NCBI GenBank assembly: GCA_902598295.1
Contig: CACKBA010000001.1
Span: 55,498 to 119,497, forward strand
Length of the DNA: 64,000 nucleotides
Source of the DNA: an uncultured Bacteroidota bacterium
Lineage (GTDB): Bacteria; Bacteroidota; Bacteroidia; Flavobacteriales; Flavobacteriaceae
Direction: 5' to 3'
Positions within the stretch are counted from its first letter, which is position 1. Every line of letters begins with the position of its first letter. The notes under the pieces were generated by a model. It saw only the letters and a list, made by a program, of their open reading frames with translations, had not been told where the DNA came from and did no database searches. Made by a program: the position numbers and the translations under genes. Below are positions 30,572 to 40,048 of the stretch, piece after piece.

Positions 30572-32248
30572 TTAATGTTGAGGCTTTTGTTTTTTCCAGT
30601 TGTCTCTAAGAGAAACTGTTTTGTTAAAAACCATTTCTTTTGGGTTTGAAGAACTGTCCATTATGTAATACCCTTTTCTTTGAAACTGGAAAGAGTCGCC
30701 GGGTTCGGACTTACACATTTCAAGTTCGGCAACAGCAAATGTGACTGACATTGAATTGGGGTTAAGAATTTTGTGTAACTCTTCTGACAGAAACTGCCCA
30801 GGTGCAGGATGCTCAAAAAGGCGGTCATACTCGCGTATTGTTATTTGAGTGTTTTTTGTAGAGGAAACCCAGTGAAGTGTGCCTTTTACTTTTCTTTTAC
30901 TTTCCTCAGACCCTGAACCGCTTTTACTTTTCGGATCATAGGTGCACTCAACCTCTTCAACAACACCTTCTTTGTTGTAGATGACGTTGTTGGCTTTGAT
31001 GATGTACGCGCCTTTAAGCCTTACTTCGTTTCCTGGTGAGAGTCTGAAAAACTTCTTCGGCGGGTTGTCGCTAAAGTCTTCTCTTTCAATAAAAACTGTT
31101 TTGGTAAAAACCATCTGCCTGGTACCTGCTGATGAATCTTCTGGATTGTTTTCTACAACAAGAGCTTCTTCATGCTCTTCTTCAAGGTTTGTAATCGTTA
31201 TTTTAATAGGGTTTTGTACAACCATCATTCGGTTGCACTTTTTGTTTAGATCTTCTCTAACACAAAACTCTAAAAGAGACATTTCTATAACGTTTTCTCT
31301 TTTAGCAACACCGGCGGCCCTTACAAAGTTTTTCAAAGATTCTGGGGTATAGCCCCTTCTCCTTAAACCTGAAATCGTTGGCATTCTTGGGTCATCCCAA
31401 CCGTCAACAATATTGTTCTCCACCAAATACAAAAGTTTTCTTTTTGATGTAATTGTGTGGCTTAAGTTAAGTCTGGCAAACTCTCTTTGTTTGGGTCTAA
31501 TTCTTTTTGGGTCAACAATTTGGTCTAGAAACCAGTCATAAAGTTCTCTGTGTGGTTTAAATTCCAAAGTGCATAATGAGTGTGAAATTTGTTCTATATA
31601 GTCTGACTCACCATGTGTCCAATCATACATTGGAAAAACAACCCAGTCGTTTTTTGTTCTTGGGTGAGATTCGTTAAGAACTCTATATATTACAGGGTCT
31701 CTCATGAGCATGTTTGGAGACGACATATCTATTTTAGCCCGCAAAACATGTTGTCCAGGCTCTACGCCCCCTTCCTTCATTTGTTTAAAAAGCTTGGTGT
31801 TTTCTTCTACGGTTCTTTTTCTAAAAGGACTGTTTTTTCCAACTTCTTTGGGCGTGCCTTTTTGTTCTGCAATTTGTTCAGATGTTTGAGAGTCGACGTA
31901 AGCCTTTCCTTCATTAATTAGTTTTATTGACCATTCGTACAACTGTTGGAAATAATCAGAGGCATAGCACTCTTCATCCCAAGAATAACCAAGCCAGTTT
32001 ACATCTTTTTTTATTGCGTCAATATATTTTTGGTCTTCGTTTTCTGGGTTTGTATCGTCAAATCTAAGGTTTATTTTTGCTTTGTATTTTTTCGCTAACT
32101 CGAAGTTTAAAACAATTGCCTTAACGTGACCAATGTGAAGAAAACCGTTTGGTTCAGGCGGAAACCTAAAGCACAACTTGCTTGGGTCAAAACCGTTTTG
32201 CAGGTCGTTGTCGATAATTGTCTCTATAAAATTTCTTGAACCGTTCAC
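30572..32248 (-). CDS. glnS: Glutamine-tRNA ligase
   Basis: RFPPEPNGFLHIGHVKAI; class I synthetase; ends near 3' catalytic/anticodon domains. Confidence 0.95.
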   Translation of the reverse strand: MNGSRNFIETIIDNDLQNGFDPSKLCFRFPPEPNGFLHIGHVKAIVLNFELAKKYKAKINLRFDDTNPENEDQKYIDAIKKDVNWLGYSWDEECYASDYFQQLYEWSIKLINEGKAYVDSQTSEQIAEQKGTPKEVGKNSPFRKRTVEENTKLFKQMKEGGVEPGQHVLRAKIDMSSPNMLMRDPVIYRVLNESHPRTKNDWVVFPMYDWTHGESDYIEQISHSLCTLEFKPHRELYDWFLDQIVDPKRIRPKQREFARLNLSHTITSKRKLLYLVENNIVDGWDDPRMPTISGLRRRGYTPESLKNFVRAAGVAKRENVIEMSLLEFCVREDLNKKCNRMMVVQNPIKITITNLEEEHEEALVVENNPEDSSAGTRQMVFTKTVFIEREDFSDNPPKKFFRLSPGNEVRLKGAYIIKANNVIYNKEGVVEEVECTYDPKSKSGSGSEESKRKVKGTLHWVSSTKNTQITIREYDRLFEHPAPGQFLSEELHKILNPNSMSVTFAVAELEMCKSEPGDSFQFQRKGYYIMDSSSNPKEMVFNKTVSLRDNWKKQKPQH

Positions 32249-32255
32249 TATAACC

Positions 32256-32858
32256 TTATTTTATCCGAGGGGCTGAGGGGGAGGTTTTGTCTTTGTTTTT
32301 AAAGTCGTCAGTTTTTCGTTTAATATACTGTTGGAGTTCCTCCTCTGACATGCGTCCTTCTCGTTGTTGTTTAATATATTGTTGGAATTCCTCCTCTGAC
32401 ATGTCTTTAATACCAAGTTCTTCCATAAGAGCGTCTACAACTAATTCTTTATCTTCTTTGTTTAAAGAATGGATGTCGTCTTTTTCCGGATTAAGTGGGT
32501 TCCACAACTCCCTCGCTTTAGGGTTATTAGAGTACGCAGAAGCTGATTTGTTTTTTGTTTTTTTTGTTGTTTCTTTTTTTGTTTGTGTTCCGTTTTTAAA
32601 CCACAGGTAAAAATGAGGAATCACATTCGTAAAAACAGAAATTGGAAAAAGAACCAATATGTTTTGAAAAAAACCCCATGCGGCCCAGGCAATAACAGCG
32701 TTTTCTCCAAAACCAAGCGATCGTGACCTTTTGTATGCGTTTACAGATTGTAAATACAAACCAACTAGTATTATTGACAAAAACGAGTTTATAAAAAACC
32801 TTATAAAATACGTGTTGCCGCTAATGTATTCAGTGTCAAATGAGAAATATTTTTTCAT
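32256..32858 (-). CDS. Hypothetical membrane protein with charged, repeat-bearing C-terminus
   Basis: Two TMs then MSEEEFQQYIKQQREGR / MSEEELQQYIKRKTDDF tandem. Confidence 0.6.
   Translation of the reverse strand: MKKYFSFDTEYISGNTYFIRFFINSFLSIILVGLYLQSVNAYKRSRSLGFGENAVIAWAAWGFFQNILVLFPISVFTNVIPHFYLWFKNGTQTKKETTKKTKNKSASAYSNNPKARELWNPLNPEKDDIHSLNKEDKELVVDALMEELGIKDMSEEEFQQYIKQQREGRMSEEELQQYIKRKTDDFKNKDKTSPSAPRIK
32318..32403. repeat. Tandem duplication, period 51 bp (17 aa)
   Basis: gtttaatatactgttggagttcctcctctgacatg / gtttaatatattgttggaattcctcctctgacatg. Confidence 0.85.
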
Positions 32859-32910
32859 AAAGTTAAGTTAGCAAATTGTTATAAATTCGCGTTTATATAG
32901 AATTAAAATA

Positions 32911-33267
32911 ATGAGAGTTCTTGTAAACAATATAAAAACATATTCTTACCATGGTTGTCTAGATGAAGAAGGGGTTATTGGATCCGACTATCGTGTTGAT
33001 GTTAAGGTTGATGTTGAAAACAGACTTGCTCAACAAACTGATGACCTTTCTCAAACCGTTGATTACTCTGAAGTGACAAAAATAGTCGTTGAAGAAATGG
33101 GGATAAGATCAAGGTTAATTGAAACTGTTGCGGCACGAATTATTAGAAGAATTCACAAAGAATGCAAGCACTCTACCTCAGTCGATGTGTCTGTAACAAA
33201 AATCAACCCACCTATTGAGGGTGATGTTGAAACTGTATGTGTAGTTTTAAATTCGTCAGATATTTAA
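32911..33267 (+). CDS. folB: Dihydroneopterin aldolase
   Basis: TYSYHGCLDEEGVIGSDYRVDV; VDVSVTKINPPIEGDVETV. Confidence 0.9.
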   Translation: MRVLVNNIKTYSYHGCLDEEGVIGSDYRVDVKVDVENRLAQQTDDLSQTVDYSEVTKIVVEEMGIRSRLIETVAARIIRRIHKECKHSTSVDVSVTKINPPIEGDVETVCVVLNSSDI

Positions 33268-33274
33268 AAATTCT

Positions 33275-33282
33275 TACTTTTG
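33275..33282 (+). promoter_or_regulatory. -7 element TACTTTTG upstream of tRNA-Cys
   Basis: Matches TAnnTTTG 10 nt upstream of the tRNA. Confidence 0.5.
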
Positions 33283-33292
33283 AAGCCCTAAA

Positions 33293-33363
33293 GGCACTGT
33301 GGCCGAGTGGCTAGGCAGAGCTCTGCAAAAGCTTGTACAGCGGTTCGAATCCGCTCGGTGCCT
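33293..33363 (+). tRNA. tRNA-Cys (GCA)
   Basis: Acceptor GGCACTG/CGGTGCC, T-arm GCGGTTCGAATCCGC, anticodon loop CTGCAAA, discriminator U. Confidence 0.95.
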
Positions 33364-33364
33364 C

Positions 33365-33388
33365 AACCCCTTTTTGAAGGGGTTTTTT
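33365..33388 (+). terminator. Rho-independent terminator after tRNA-Cys
   Basis: AACCCCTT-TTTG-AAGGGGTT followed by a T run. Confidence 0.85.
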
Positions 33389-34001
33389 ATAGCCCCTTAG
33401 TGATAAGCACAACCCCAAATATTAATATCAAAACATTTAATCCTTGTCTTATATAGAAAAGAACCTGGTCGGTAAGTTTTGATTTAAGTCTGCTTGAAAG
33501 AAAAAATTTTATTATGTTGATTATAAGATAGGTTCCCACTGAAACAAAAAAGAAAGTCCATATTTTAACTGGGCTCATCTCTACTTTGGGCCCGAACCAA
33601 ACGATAACACCTGCCCAAACAACGAGATAAGAAATGTTAATGATGTTGAGCAAAAACCCTTTAACAACATATTTAAAAAGTTTTGTTTCTTTGACAGCCT
33701 CTGCTTTTGTTAAGTTGTTTTTTTTTACTGCATTATTCGCAAAAGAAATTGTAGAATAAACCGCAAGTATAACCCCTCCCAGCAAAAAAAGGGCAGGCTG
33801 ATTTTCTTCAGTTGCTATTTTGCTAGCGCCAAAATAAGCTAAAGAAAAGAAAATTAGATCTGACACAACTACACCAACGTCCATAAAAATAGCTTGTTTT
33901 ATTCCGCGGGTAATGCTTGTTTCAAGCAAAATAAAAAAAATGGGGCCGAAAGAAAAAGAGAGAATAAACCCAAACACCAGTGCGTCAATATAATCAGCCA
34001 T
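33387..34001 (-). CDS. LysE family transporter
   Basis: FGFILSFSFGPIFFILLETSITRG, multi-TM. Confidence 0.85.
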   Translation of the reverse strand: MADYIDALVFGFILSFSFGPIFFILLETSITRGIKQAIFMDVGVVVSDLIFFSLAYFGASKIATEENQPALFLLGGVILAVYSTISFANNAVKKNNLTKAEAVKETKLFKYVVKGFLLNIINISYLVVWAGVIVWFGPKVEMSPVKIWTFFFVSVGTYLIINIIKFFLSSRLKSKLTDQVLFYIRQGLNVLILIFGVVLITKGL

Positions 34002-34044
34002 TGTCTTTAATAGTTAAATAAAATTACTCTTTTATTAGAACTAT

Positions 34045-34824
34045 TTAAAAACTTCTTATAAAAGATATGGCTCTAACATTAAACTCTTCGGGTTGGTCTA
34101 TGTTGACTACATGTCCGGAGTTTTTTATTACTGAAAGTTTCGCTCGTTTGTGTTCTTTTGCAATTTTTTTAACCCCCGGCAAAAACATATAATCTTCGCT
34201 ACCCATTAAATAAAGCGTGGGTATTTTAATGTCTACTTGACTAAACAACTTTAAAAGAGGGTTTAGGTCTGCGGTAAGCTTATACCATCTCATGAACTCC
34301 TTTTTATATAACTTTATAGCCTCCCTTACAAACAACAGTCTTGACTCTAAGTGGTTTTTTTTTGGCATTATTATATAGGCAAAAAACTTGTATATCCACA
34401 TGTATGGAAAGATTGACTTAAAAGCATTTCCGAGTTTAATCAAAACTTTTGACCTAAAATTAAGTTTCATTATTGCTCCTGCCATCACCATACTTTTGAT
34501 TCGTTTTGGATAAGTTTCTGCAATTTGTCTAATAAGAATTGTTCCTAGAGAAATGCCAACAAAATGTGAGGACTTGATTCTTTCCTTGTCAAGAACTTCT
34601 ACGATATCTTGTGCCAAAAACTTGAAAGTATATTTTTTTTTAAAACTATTATAAAGAGAGGGTTTTGATTTTCCATGACCCCTTAAGTCAATCATTAAAA
34701 CATTGAAGTGTCTGGCAAACTCTCTTAATTGTTTATACCAAATTGACGAACTTCCTCCCGCTCCGTGCACAAAAGTTACCCAAGTTTTTGATTTTGTATT
34801 GAAGTGTTTCGTGTAGTGTATCAT
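34045..34824 (-). CDS. Alpha/beta hydrolase
   Basis: FVHGAGGSSSIW; DLRGHGKS; HFVGISLGTIL nucleophile elbow; SGHVVNIDQPEEF. Confidence 0.9.
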   Translation of the reverse strand: MIHYTKHFNTKSKTWVTFVHGAGGSSSIWYKQLREFARHFNVLMIDLRGHGKSKPSLYNSFKKKYTFKFLAQDIVEVLDKERIKSSHFVGISLGTILIRQIAETYPKRIKSMVMAGAIMKLNFRSKVLIKLGNAFKSIFPYMWIYKFFAYIIMPKKNHLESRLLFVREAIKLYKKEFMRWYKLTADLNPLLKLFSQVDIKIPTLYLMGSEDYMFLPGVKKIAKEHKRAKLSVIKNSGHVVNIDQPEEFNVRAISFIRSF

Positions 34825-34867
34825 TAGTTGATTAAACCTTTATTTAATTAAGTCAAGGTTTGTGCCA

Positions 34868-36964
34868 TTATTGTTTGCTTATTATTTTAAAATCTATGTG
34901 TTTTTTTTCAAGGTCTGTTTTTTTAACCCTTATAAAAACTCTGTCTCCAAGACAATATTCTTCTTTAGTGTTTTGTCCGATTAGTGTATTTGTCTTAAAA
35001 TCATACACAAAATAATCGTCAGGAATGTCTTTCATTTGAACAAACCCCTCGCACTTATTTGATACTATCTCAACAAAAACACCCCTTTCATTAATACCCG
35101 ATACAATACCAAGGAATTTTTCGTTTAAACGATCTGACATGTATTTTACCTGCATTAACTTAGTAGAAGCTCTTTCAGCTTTAGTCGCCAATTCCTCCCT
35201 TTGACTACAATGAAGACATTTTTCTTCAATGTCTTTATCGTGAAACGTTTCCTTTTTTAAAATTGAAAAAAGTATTCTGTGAACCATTAAGTCTGGGTAT
35301 CTTCTTATTGGGGATGTAAAATGAGAGTAGTTTTCAAATTTTAATCCGAAATGACCGATATTTTGAGAGCTGTATTTTGCTTTACTCATTGCCCGTATCA
35401 CCATCATATCTATCACGTTTTTTTCTGGTTTACCTTCACATGATTTTAATAGGTTGTTGATTTCTTTGTTTATGTTTTTCGAGTTAATAAGCCTGTTGTT
35501 GTATCCAAGGTTTTTAATAAATCTTTCTATTTCTATAAGTTTTTTTTCATCCGGAAGATCATGGACTCTATAAACGCCTGTTTTTGTAGTTTCTTTAATT
35601 TTAGTGGCAACCGCTTTGTTTGCCAGGAGCATAAACTCTTCGATTAAAAAGTTTGCTTCTTTTTGTTTCTTTATTTTAAACCCTGTTGGGTTTCCCTTGT
35701 TGTCAACATTAAACCTTACTTCTTCTTTGTTGAAAAAAATAGAACCTTTGTCTTCTCTTTCTTTTTTTAAAGATTTTGATATTAAATAAAGCTGTTTTAT
35801 TGAATCGAAAAGTTTTTTGCTTACTTTTTTTTCTTTTCCAACAATAGTTTTCTCTGCTGGTATTTTACTTTCTTTATTTTTTATAATGTGTTGAGCCTCT
35901 TCATAAGAAAACCTTTCGTCTGAAACTATAAGAGATTTACAAAACCGTATGTTTTTAATTTTATGGTTTTTACTAAAAACAAAAAAAACAGAAAAAACAT
36001 TCTTTTTTTCTTTAGGGTTTAATGAACATAGGTCGTTCGATAGTCGTTCCGGAAGCATTGGAACCACTCTGTCCGCTAAGTATACGCTTGTTGCTCTATA
36101 AAATGCTTCTTTATCTAATTCTGTTTTTCTTTTGACATAATGAGAAACATCTGCTATATGTACGCCCACCTCCATTTCATCATCACTGTTTTTTTCAAAA
36201 GAAAGTGCATCATCGAAATCTTTTGCATCATCCGGATCAATTGTAAATGTTAATTTATTAATATGGTCTTCTCTGTATTTTTCTAACTCTATTTCTTTTT
36301 TTATACTGTTTGTTTCTTGTTCAACTACTTCTGAAAAAACATATGGAAGAGAAAATTCTTCTAATATTGCGTGAGTTTGTGCTTCACTATCGCTTGCTTT
36401 ACCAATAACTTTTAACACCTCTCCTTCAGGATTTTCATATCTCCAGTCTTTAAATCTTATTACTACTAAATCTCCTTTCTTTGCTAGCTTATCTTCAACA
36501 ACAAAACGCTCATTTTGTTTTCTAATAAAAACGCTTTTTGTGTTTTTGTTTATTTCTACTTCTCCAACAAATTTTTGATCAGTTCTTTCTTTTATTGATA
36601 AAATGTTAATCTTTCCTTTTTTATTTATAAAATAAAAAACCTTGTCATTTTCGAAAAAACCTTCTGTTTCTTTTCTGTTCACATCCAGTTCGACTGATGA
36701 TTCAAAATCAATTAGTTTTCTTTTTCTTTTACCTATTATCCCTGTCAAAAAAACAGATTCTTTTCTAAAACTATACTTGTCGTGTTCCTTTATGTTAATG
36801 CATTTTTTTAAGAAGAGGTTTTTCAATAAATCTTTAATAAAAATTGAATCTATCTTTACGTTTAGAAAAAAACTTACTTGTTTTATATTAAAAGTTTTCT
36901 TCTGGTTCTCAAAGAACAACAGAGCTGCTTTTTTTTCTAATATGTTTAAGTTTATTTTATTCAT
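34868..36964 (-). CDS. rnr: Ribonuclease R
   Basis: TIDPDDAKDFDDALSF; VHIADVSHYV; YSHFTSPIRRYPDLMVHR; C-terminal S1 domain. Confidence 0.95.
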   Translation of the reverse strand: MNKINLNILEKKAALLFFENQKKTFNIKQVSFFLNVKIDSIFIKDLLKNLFLKKCINIKEHDKYSFRKESVFLTGIIGKRKRKLIDFESSVELDVNRKETEGFFENDKVFYFINKKGKINILSIKERTDQKFVGEVEINKNTKSVFIRKQNERFVVEDKLAKKGDLVVIRFKDWRYENPEGEVLKVIGKASDSEAQTHAILEEFSLPYVFSEVVEQETNSIKKEIELEKYREDHINKLTFTIDPDDAKDFDDALSFEKNSDDEMEVGVHIADVSHYVKRKTELDKEAFYRATSVYLADRVVPMLPERLSNDLCSLNPKEKKNVFSVFFVFSKNHKIKNIRFCKSLIVSDERFSYEEAQHIIKNKESKIPAEKTIVGKEKKVSKKLFDSIKQLYLISKSLKKEREDKGSIFFNKEEVRFNVDNKGNPTGFKIKKQKEANFLIEEFMLLANKAVATKIKETTKTGVYRVHDLPDEKKLIEIERFIKNLGYNNRLINSKNINKEINNLLKSCEGKPEKNVIDMMVIRAMSKAKYSSQNIGHFGLKFENYSHFTSPIRRYPDLMVHRILFSILKKETFHDKDIEEKCLHCSQREELATKAERASTKLMQVKYMSDRLNEKFLGIVSGINERGVFVEIVSNKCEGFVQMKDIPDDYFVYDFKTNTLIGQNTKEEYCLGDRVFIRVKKTDLEKKHIDFKIISKQ

Positions 36965-37254
36965 TAAGGATTTTGTAAAATTATATCATATTTGAATTGA
37001 ATTTTTAAAAATTAACAATTGTTATCAATCATCATTATAATAAAACTTAAATAGAAATATTAATGATAATGATTGCATGTTAATATATACAATAAATAAA
37101 ACCACTTTTTAAATTTCAGAGGTTATTAAAAGTATATAAACAAACTTATTTATATTAAAAAACCTCATTTACAACAACTTAAACACGATATTAAAAAAAC
37201 AAAAAGATAAAAGGAGTTGATAAATTAAAATAAATCTTATGTCAATAATTAGCG

Positions 37255-37262
37255 TAAATTTG
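37255..37262 (+). promoter_or_regulatory. -7 element TAAATTTG upstream of rpiB
   Basis: Matches TAnnTTTG. Confidence 0.45.
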
Positions 37263-37330
37263 TTAAAAAAGGTTAATAAAAAAAGGGGTATAAACAAAAA
37301 CAAAACTTATAAACAATTACTTATAACCTT

Positions 37331-37768
37331 ATGAACATATTATTAGCAAATGATCACGCCGGAACATCCTTGAAAAAGGAAATAAAAAATATACTAGAAA
37401 GTAAAGGATATAATGTAACAAACCTAGGTTCTGACAATGAGGAAAGTGTAGATTATCCCGATTATGCTCATCCGGTTGCAGAGCAAGTAGCCAAAGACGA
37501 AAGTTTAAAAGGAATCATAATATGCGGGAGTGGTATAGGAGTAAGTATGGCGGCGAACAAACACAACGGCGTAAGATCTGCTCTTTGTTGGAACAAAGCA
37601 ACAGCAAAACTTTCTAGAGCCCACAACAACGCCAATGTTTTGTCATTGCCAGCAAGGTTTTTAAACAAAGAAGATGCAATTGAAATTGTTGAAACATTTC
37701 TAAACACGGAGTTTGAAGGTGGAAGACACGAAAGAAGGGTTGATAAAATCAACAAAAAAAACTCATAA
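37331..37768 (+). CDS. rpiB: Ribose 5-phosphate isomerase B
   Basis: NDHAGTSLKKEI; GIIICGSGIGVSMAANK. Confidence 0.92.
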   Translation: MNILLANDHAGTSLKKEIKNILESKGYNVTNLGSDNEESVDYPDYAHPVAEQVAKDESLKGIIICGSGIGVSMAANKHNGVRSALCWNKATAKLSRAHNNANVLSLPARFLNKEDAIEIVETFLNTEFEGGRHERRVDKINKKNS

Positions 37769-37769
37769 A

Positions 37770-38207
37770 ATGCAACTGGTTTTTAAAAAATGGGAAGAAC
37801 TTTCTAAAGAGGAGGTTCAAAGTATATTTAGTTTAAGGTCTGAAGTTTTTATTGTGGAACAAAACTGCCCTTATCAAGATATAGATGGAAATGATGAAAA
37901 AGCAGACCACCTTTTATTGTATGAAAACAACAACCTTTGTGGATATACAAGAATATTTCCAAAAAACACCTATTTCAAAGAAGCTTCATTTGGAAGAACG
38001 GTTGTTAAAAAAACTCACAGAGGCAAAGGTTATGGGCATGCTTTAGTAAAAGAATCTATAGGGTTTTTAAAAAATAAAAAAGAAAACAGCATTAAGATTT
38101 CAGCCCAATCATATTTGATAAAATTCTATTCATCACACGGCTTTGTAGCTAGAGGAGAGGAGTATTTAGAAGATAACATACCACACACAGCAATGTTTTT
38201 TGAATGA
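37770..38207 (+). CDS. GNAT family N-acetyltransferase (ElaA-like)
   Basis: LFSLRSEVFIVEQNCPYQDIDGND; internal ATG at 37770 preferred over 37713. Confidence 0.88.
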   Translation: MQLVFKKWEELSKEEVQSIFSLRSEVFIVEQNCPYQDIDGNDEKADHLLLYENNNLCGYTRIFPKNTYFKEASFGRTVVKKTHRGKGYGHALVKESIGFLKNKKENSIKISAQSYLIKFYSSHGFVARGEEYLEDNIPHTAMFFE

Positions 38208-38725
38208 AAAAAATAATTTTTATAATAACACTTCTTCCTTTCTTGTGTTTTACTCAACTCACAGAAGATCAAATTAAAGCACTTGAAATTCATAACTATG
38301 CCAGAAAACAAGTAGGTTCAACTCCGCTCGTGTGGTCAGAAAAACTTGAAAAACAAGCACTTCTTTATGCAAAAATATTGGCAAGAAAAGACAATAAACA
38401 AAACATGAAACACAGTCAAACAAATGACGGGGAAAACATGACATATTCATACTCTGCAGAAATTAGAGATGGAGTTGTAGTTCCAACATTCTCCTCTAAC
38501 CCCTTGACAGAAGCTTCAATTGGTTGGTATGAAGAGATAAAAGACTATAGATATTCTAAAATTAAAAAAATAAGAATTGGACGCCCCGTTGGTCATTATA
38601 CACAAATGGTGTGGAAAAACACCAAAAAAGTAGGTATAGCTTATGCTATTTCAAAAAAAGGTTCAGTTTATGTAGTAGCAAGATATTTTCCTGCAGGTAA
38701 CCTTATAGGTAAACACCCTTATTAA
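38204..38725 (+). CDS. CAP/SCP domain secreted protein
   Basis: HNYARKQVGSTPLVWSEKLEKQA; HYTQMVWKNTKKVGIA. Confidence 0.9.
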   Translation: MKKIIFIITLLPFLCFTQLTEDQIKALEIHNYARKQVGSTPLVWSEKLEKQALLYAKILARKDNKQNMKHSQTNDGENMTYSYSAEIRDGVVVPTFSSNPLTEASIGWYEEIKDYRYSKIKKIRIGRPVGHYTQMVWKNTKKVGIAYAISKKGSVYVVARYFPAGNLIGKHPY

Positions 38726-38785
38726 AAAGAAAAAATTAACAGACATTTTATAAATTAAAGAACATTAATAGTAGGTTAAGAAAAA

Positions 38786-40048
38786 ATGAGCAAAAAAAAA
38801 GAGAAGAATAATTATTTAGAACCAGGGTTTATTCAAACATTAAAAACGTTTTGTAGAACCAACAAAATTAACTTCGTTGACGACTACAGATTAATAAAAA
38901 AAAGCAAACTAAAAAACACACCTTCATTAAGAGATATTACAAATTTTTTTGGCGGTAACACTGCAGCAAAAAAATATCTTAATGAAAAAATTGGATTAAT
39001 AAAAAGAAATGATTTTGAAAACCCTCAATATATCTACAAAATAAAAGAATGGTGTAATAAAAACAAAATAAAAACAATTAATGATTTTAAACAAAACACA
39101 AACGGTTTTAAAAAGGAAAGAATACCAACCTACCCGAAGTTAAAAAGGATTCTTGGCAATAAAACGAAAGAATTCCTAATTAACAAAATAGAGCTCCTTT
39201 CCTCTTCCTCCAGAGAAAAGTTTTTACAGGAAGAGTTTATAAATAAAATAAAAAAACACCTAACAAAGAACAACATAGTTTATGCTTCTGATTATGATAA
39301 GAAAAGAGATAAAAGTTGGATGCCAACAAGAGAAAGGTTTAGGCAGGTGCTTGGAGCAAATTTCGTTTATAAAAAACTTGGACTAAAAGCAAAAAAAGGA
39401 AAGAACAAAAACTACACAAACATAGAAGACTTAAAAACCCTTCTCAAAAGCGAAGAAATATATTCAGTTATTGAGTATAAATCATTTAAAGAAAAATACG
39501 ACCTATCAAATGAGACACCATTACCACCAACACATATGATTTCAGGAGGTTTTGCAAAACTCTTAGGGTTATCAAAAAAGGAGTTAAAAGAAAAAAAAAT
39601 AAAAAAAACTTATTTTAGTTATAAAACCAAAAATCTAAAAACCACAGACATAAAAGAAAAAAAAATAGAACTTATTACAAAAGACACTTCTTTGGATAGA
39701 TCAAAAAAAATGTACTTGCTTTTAATGTTTTTTGATGAAAACGAAATAACCTATAACCTTGAATCCCTAGCAACACTTGTAAAAGACAATTACCCAAACT
39801 GGAACACTTTTAGAACCAACTACTACACCATAAGAGCAGATTTGATAAACTTAGGGATTATAAAAGGAAAGATTAAACAAATGCACCACATCACCAATGA
39901 AGAGGAAAAGGAAATTATAAGATTATACAAAAAAGGGCACAACCCAACTCAAATTGCAGAATGGATTAGAACAAGTTCTTTGAAGAGAGAAAACTACCCT
40001 GGCGTAGTAAGGGTCTTAAGAAAACACAACTTAATAAAAGAAAAATGA
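38786..40048 (+). CDS. Tandem-repeat putative DNA-binding protein (homing-endonuclease-associated-repeat-like modules plus C-terminal HTHs)
   Basis: Four ~55-60 aa units ending at lG/iGL; C-term ITNEEEKEIIRLYKKGHNPTQIAEWI HTH. Confidence 0.6.
   Translation: MSKKKEKNNYLEPGFIQTLKTFCRTNKINFVDDYRLIKKSKLKNTPSLRDITNFFGGNTAAKKYLNEKIGLIKRNDFENPQYIYKIKEWCNKNKIKTINDFKQNTNGFKKERIPTYPKLKRILGNKTKEFLINKIELLSSSSREKFLQEEFINKIKKHLTKNNIVYASDYDKKRDKSWMPTRERFRQVLGANFVYKKLGLKAKKGKNKNYTNIEDLKTLLKSEEIYSVIEYKSFKEKYDLSNETPLPPTHMISGGFAKLLGLSKKELKEKKIKKTYFSYKTKNLKTTDIKEKKIELITKDTSLDRSKKMYLLLMFFDENEITYNLESLATLVKDNYPNWNTFRTNYYTIRADLINLGIIKGKIKQMHHITNEEEKEIIRLYKKGHNPTQIAEWIRTSSLKRENYPGVVRVLRKHNLIKEK

Noticed and set aside
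37060-37080. Fur-box-like GATAATGAT
   Set aside because: Only a partial match in very AT-rich DNA and upstream of rpiB, not an iron gene
37237-37247. dif-like XerD arm TTATGTCAATA in the AT-rich gap
   Set aside because: No convincing XerC arm at the right spacing; chance match in AT-rich sequence is likely
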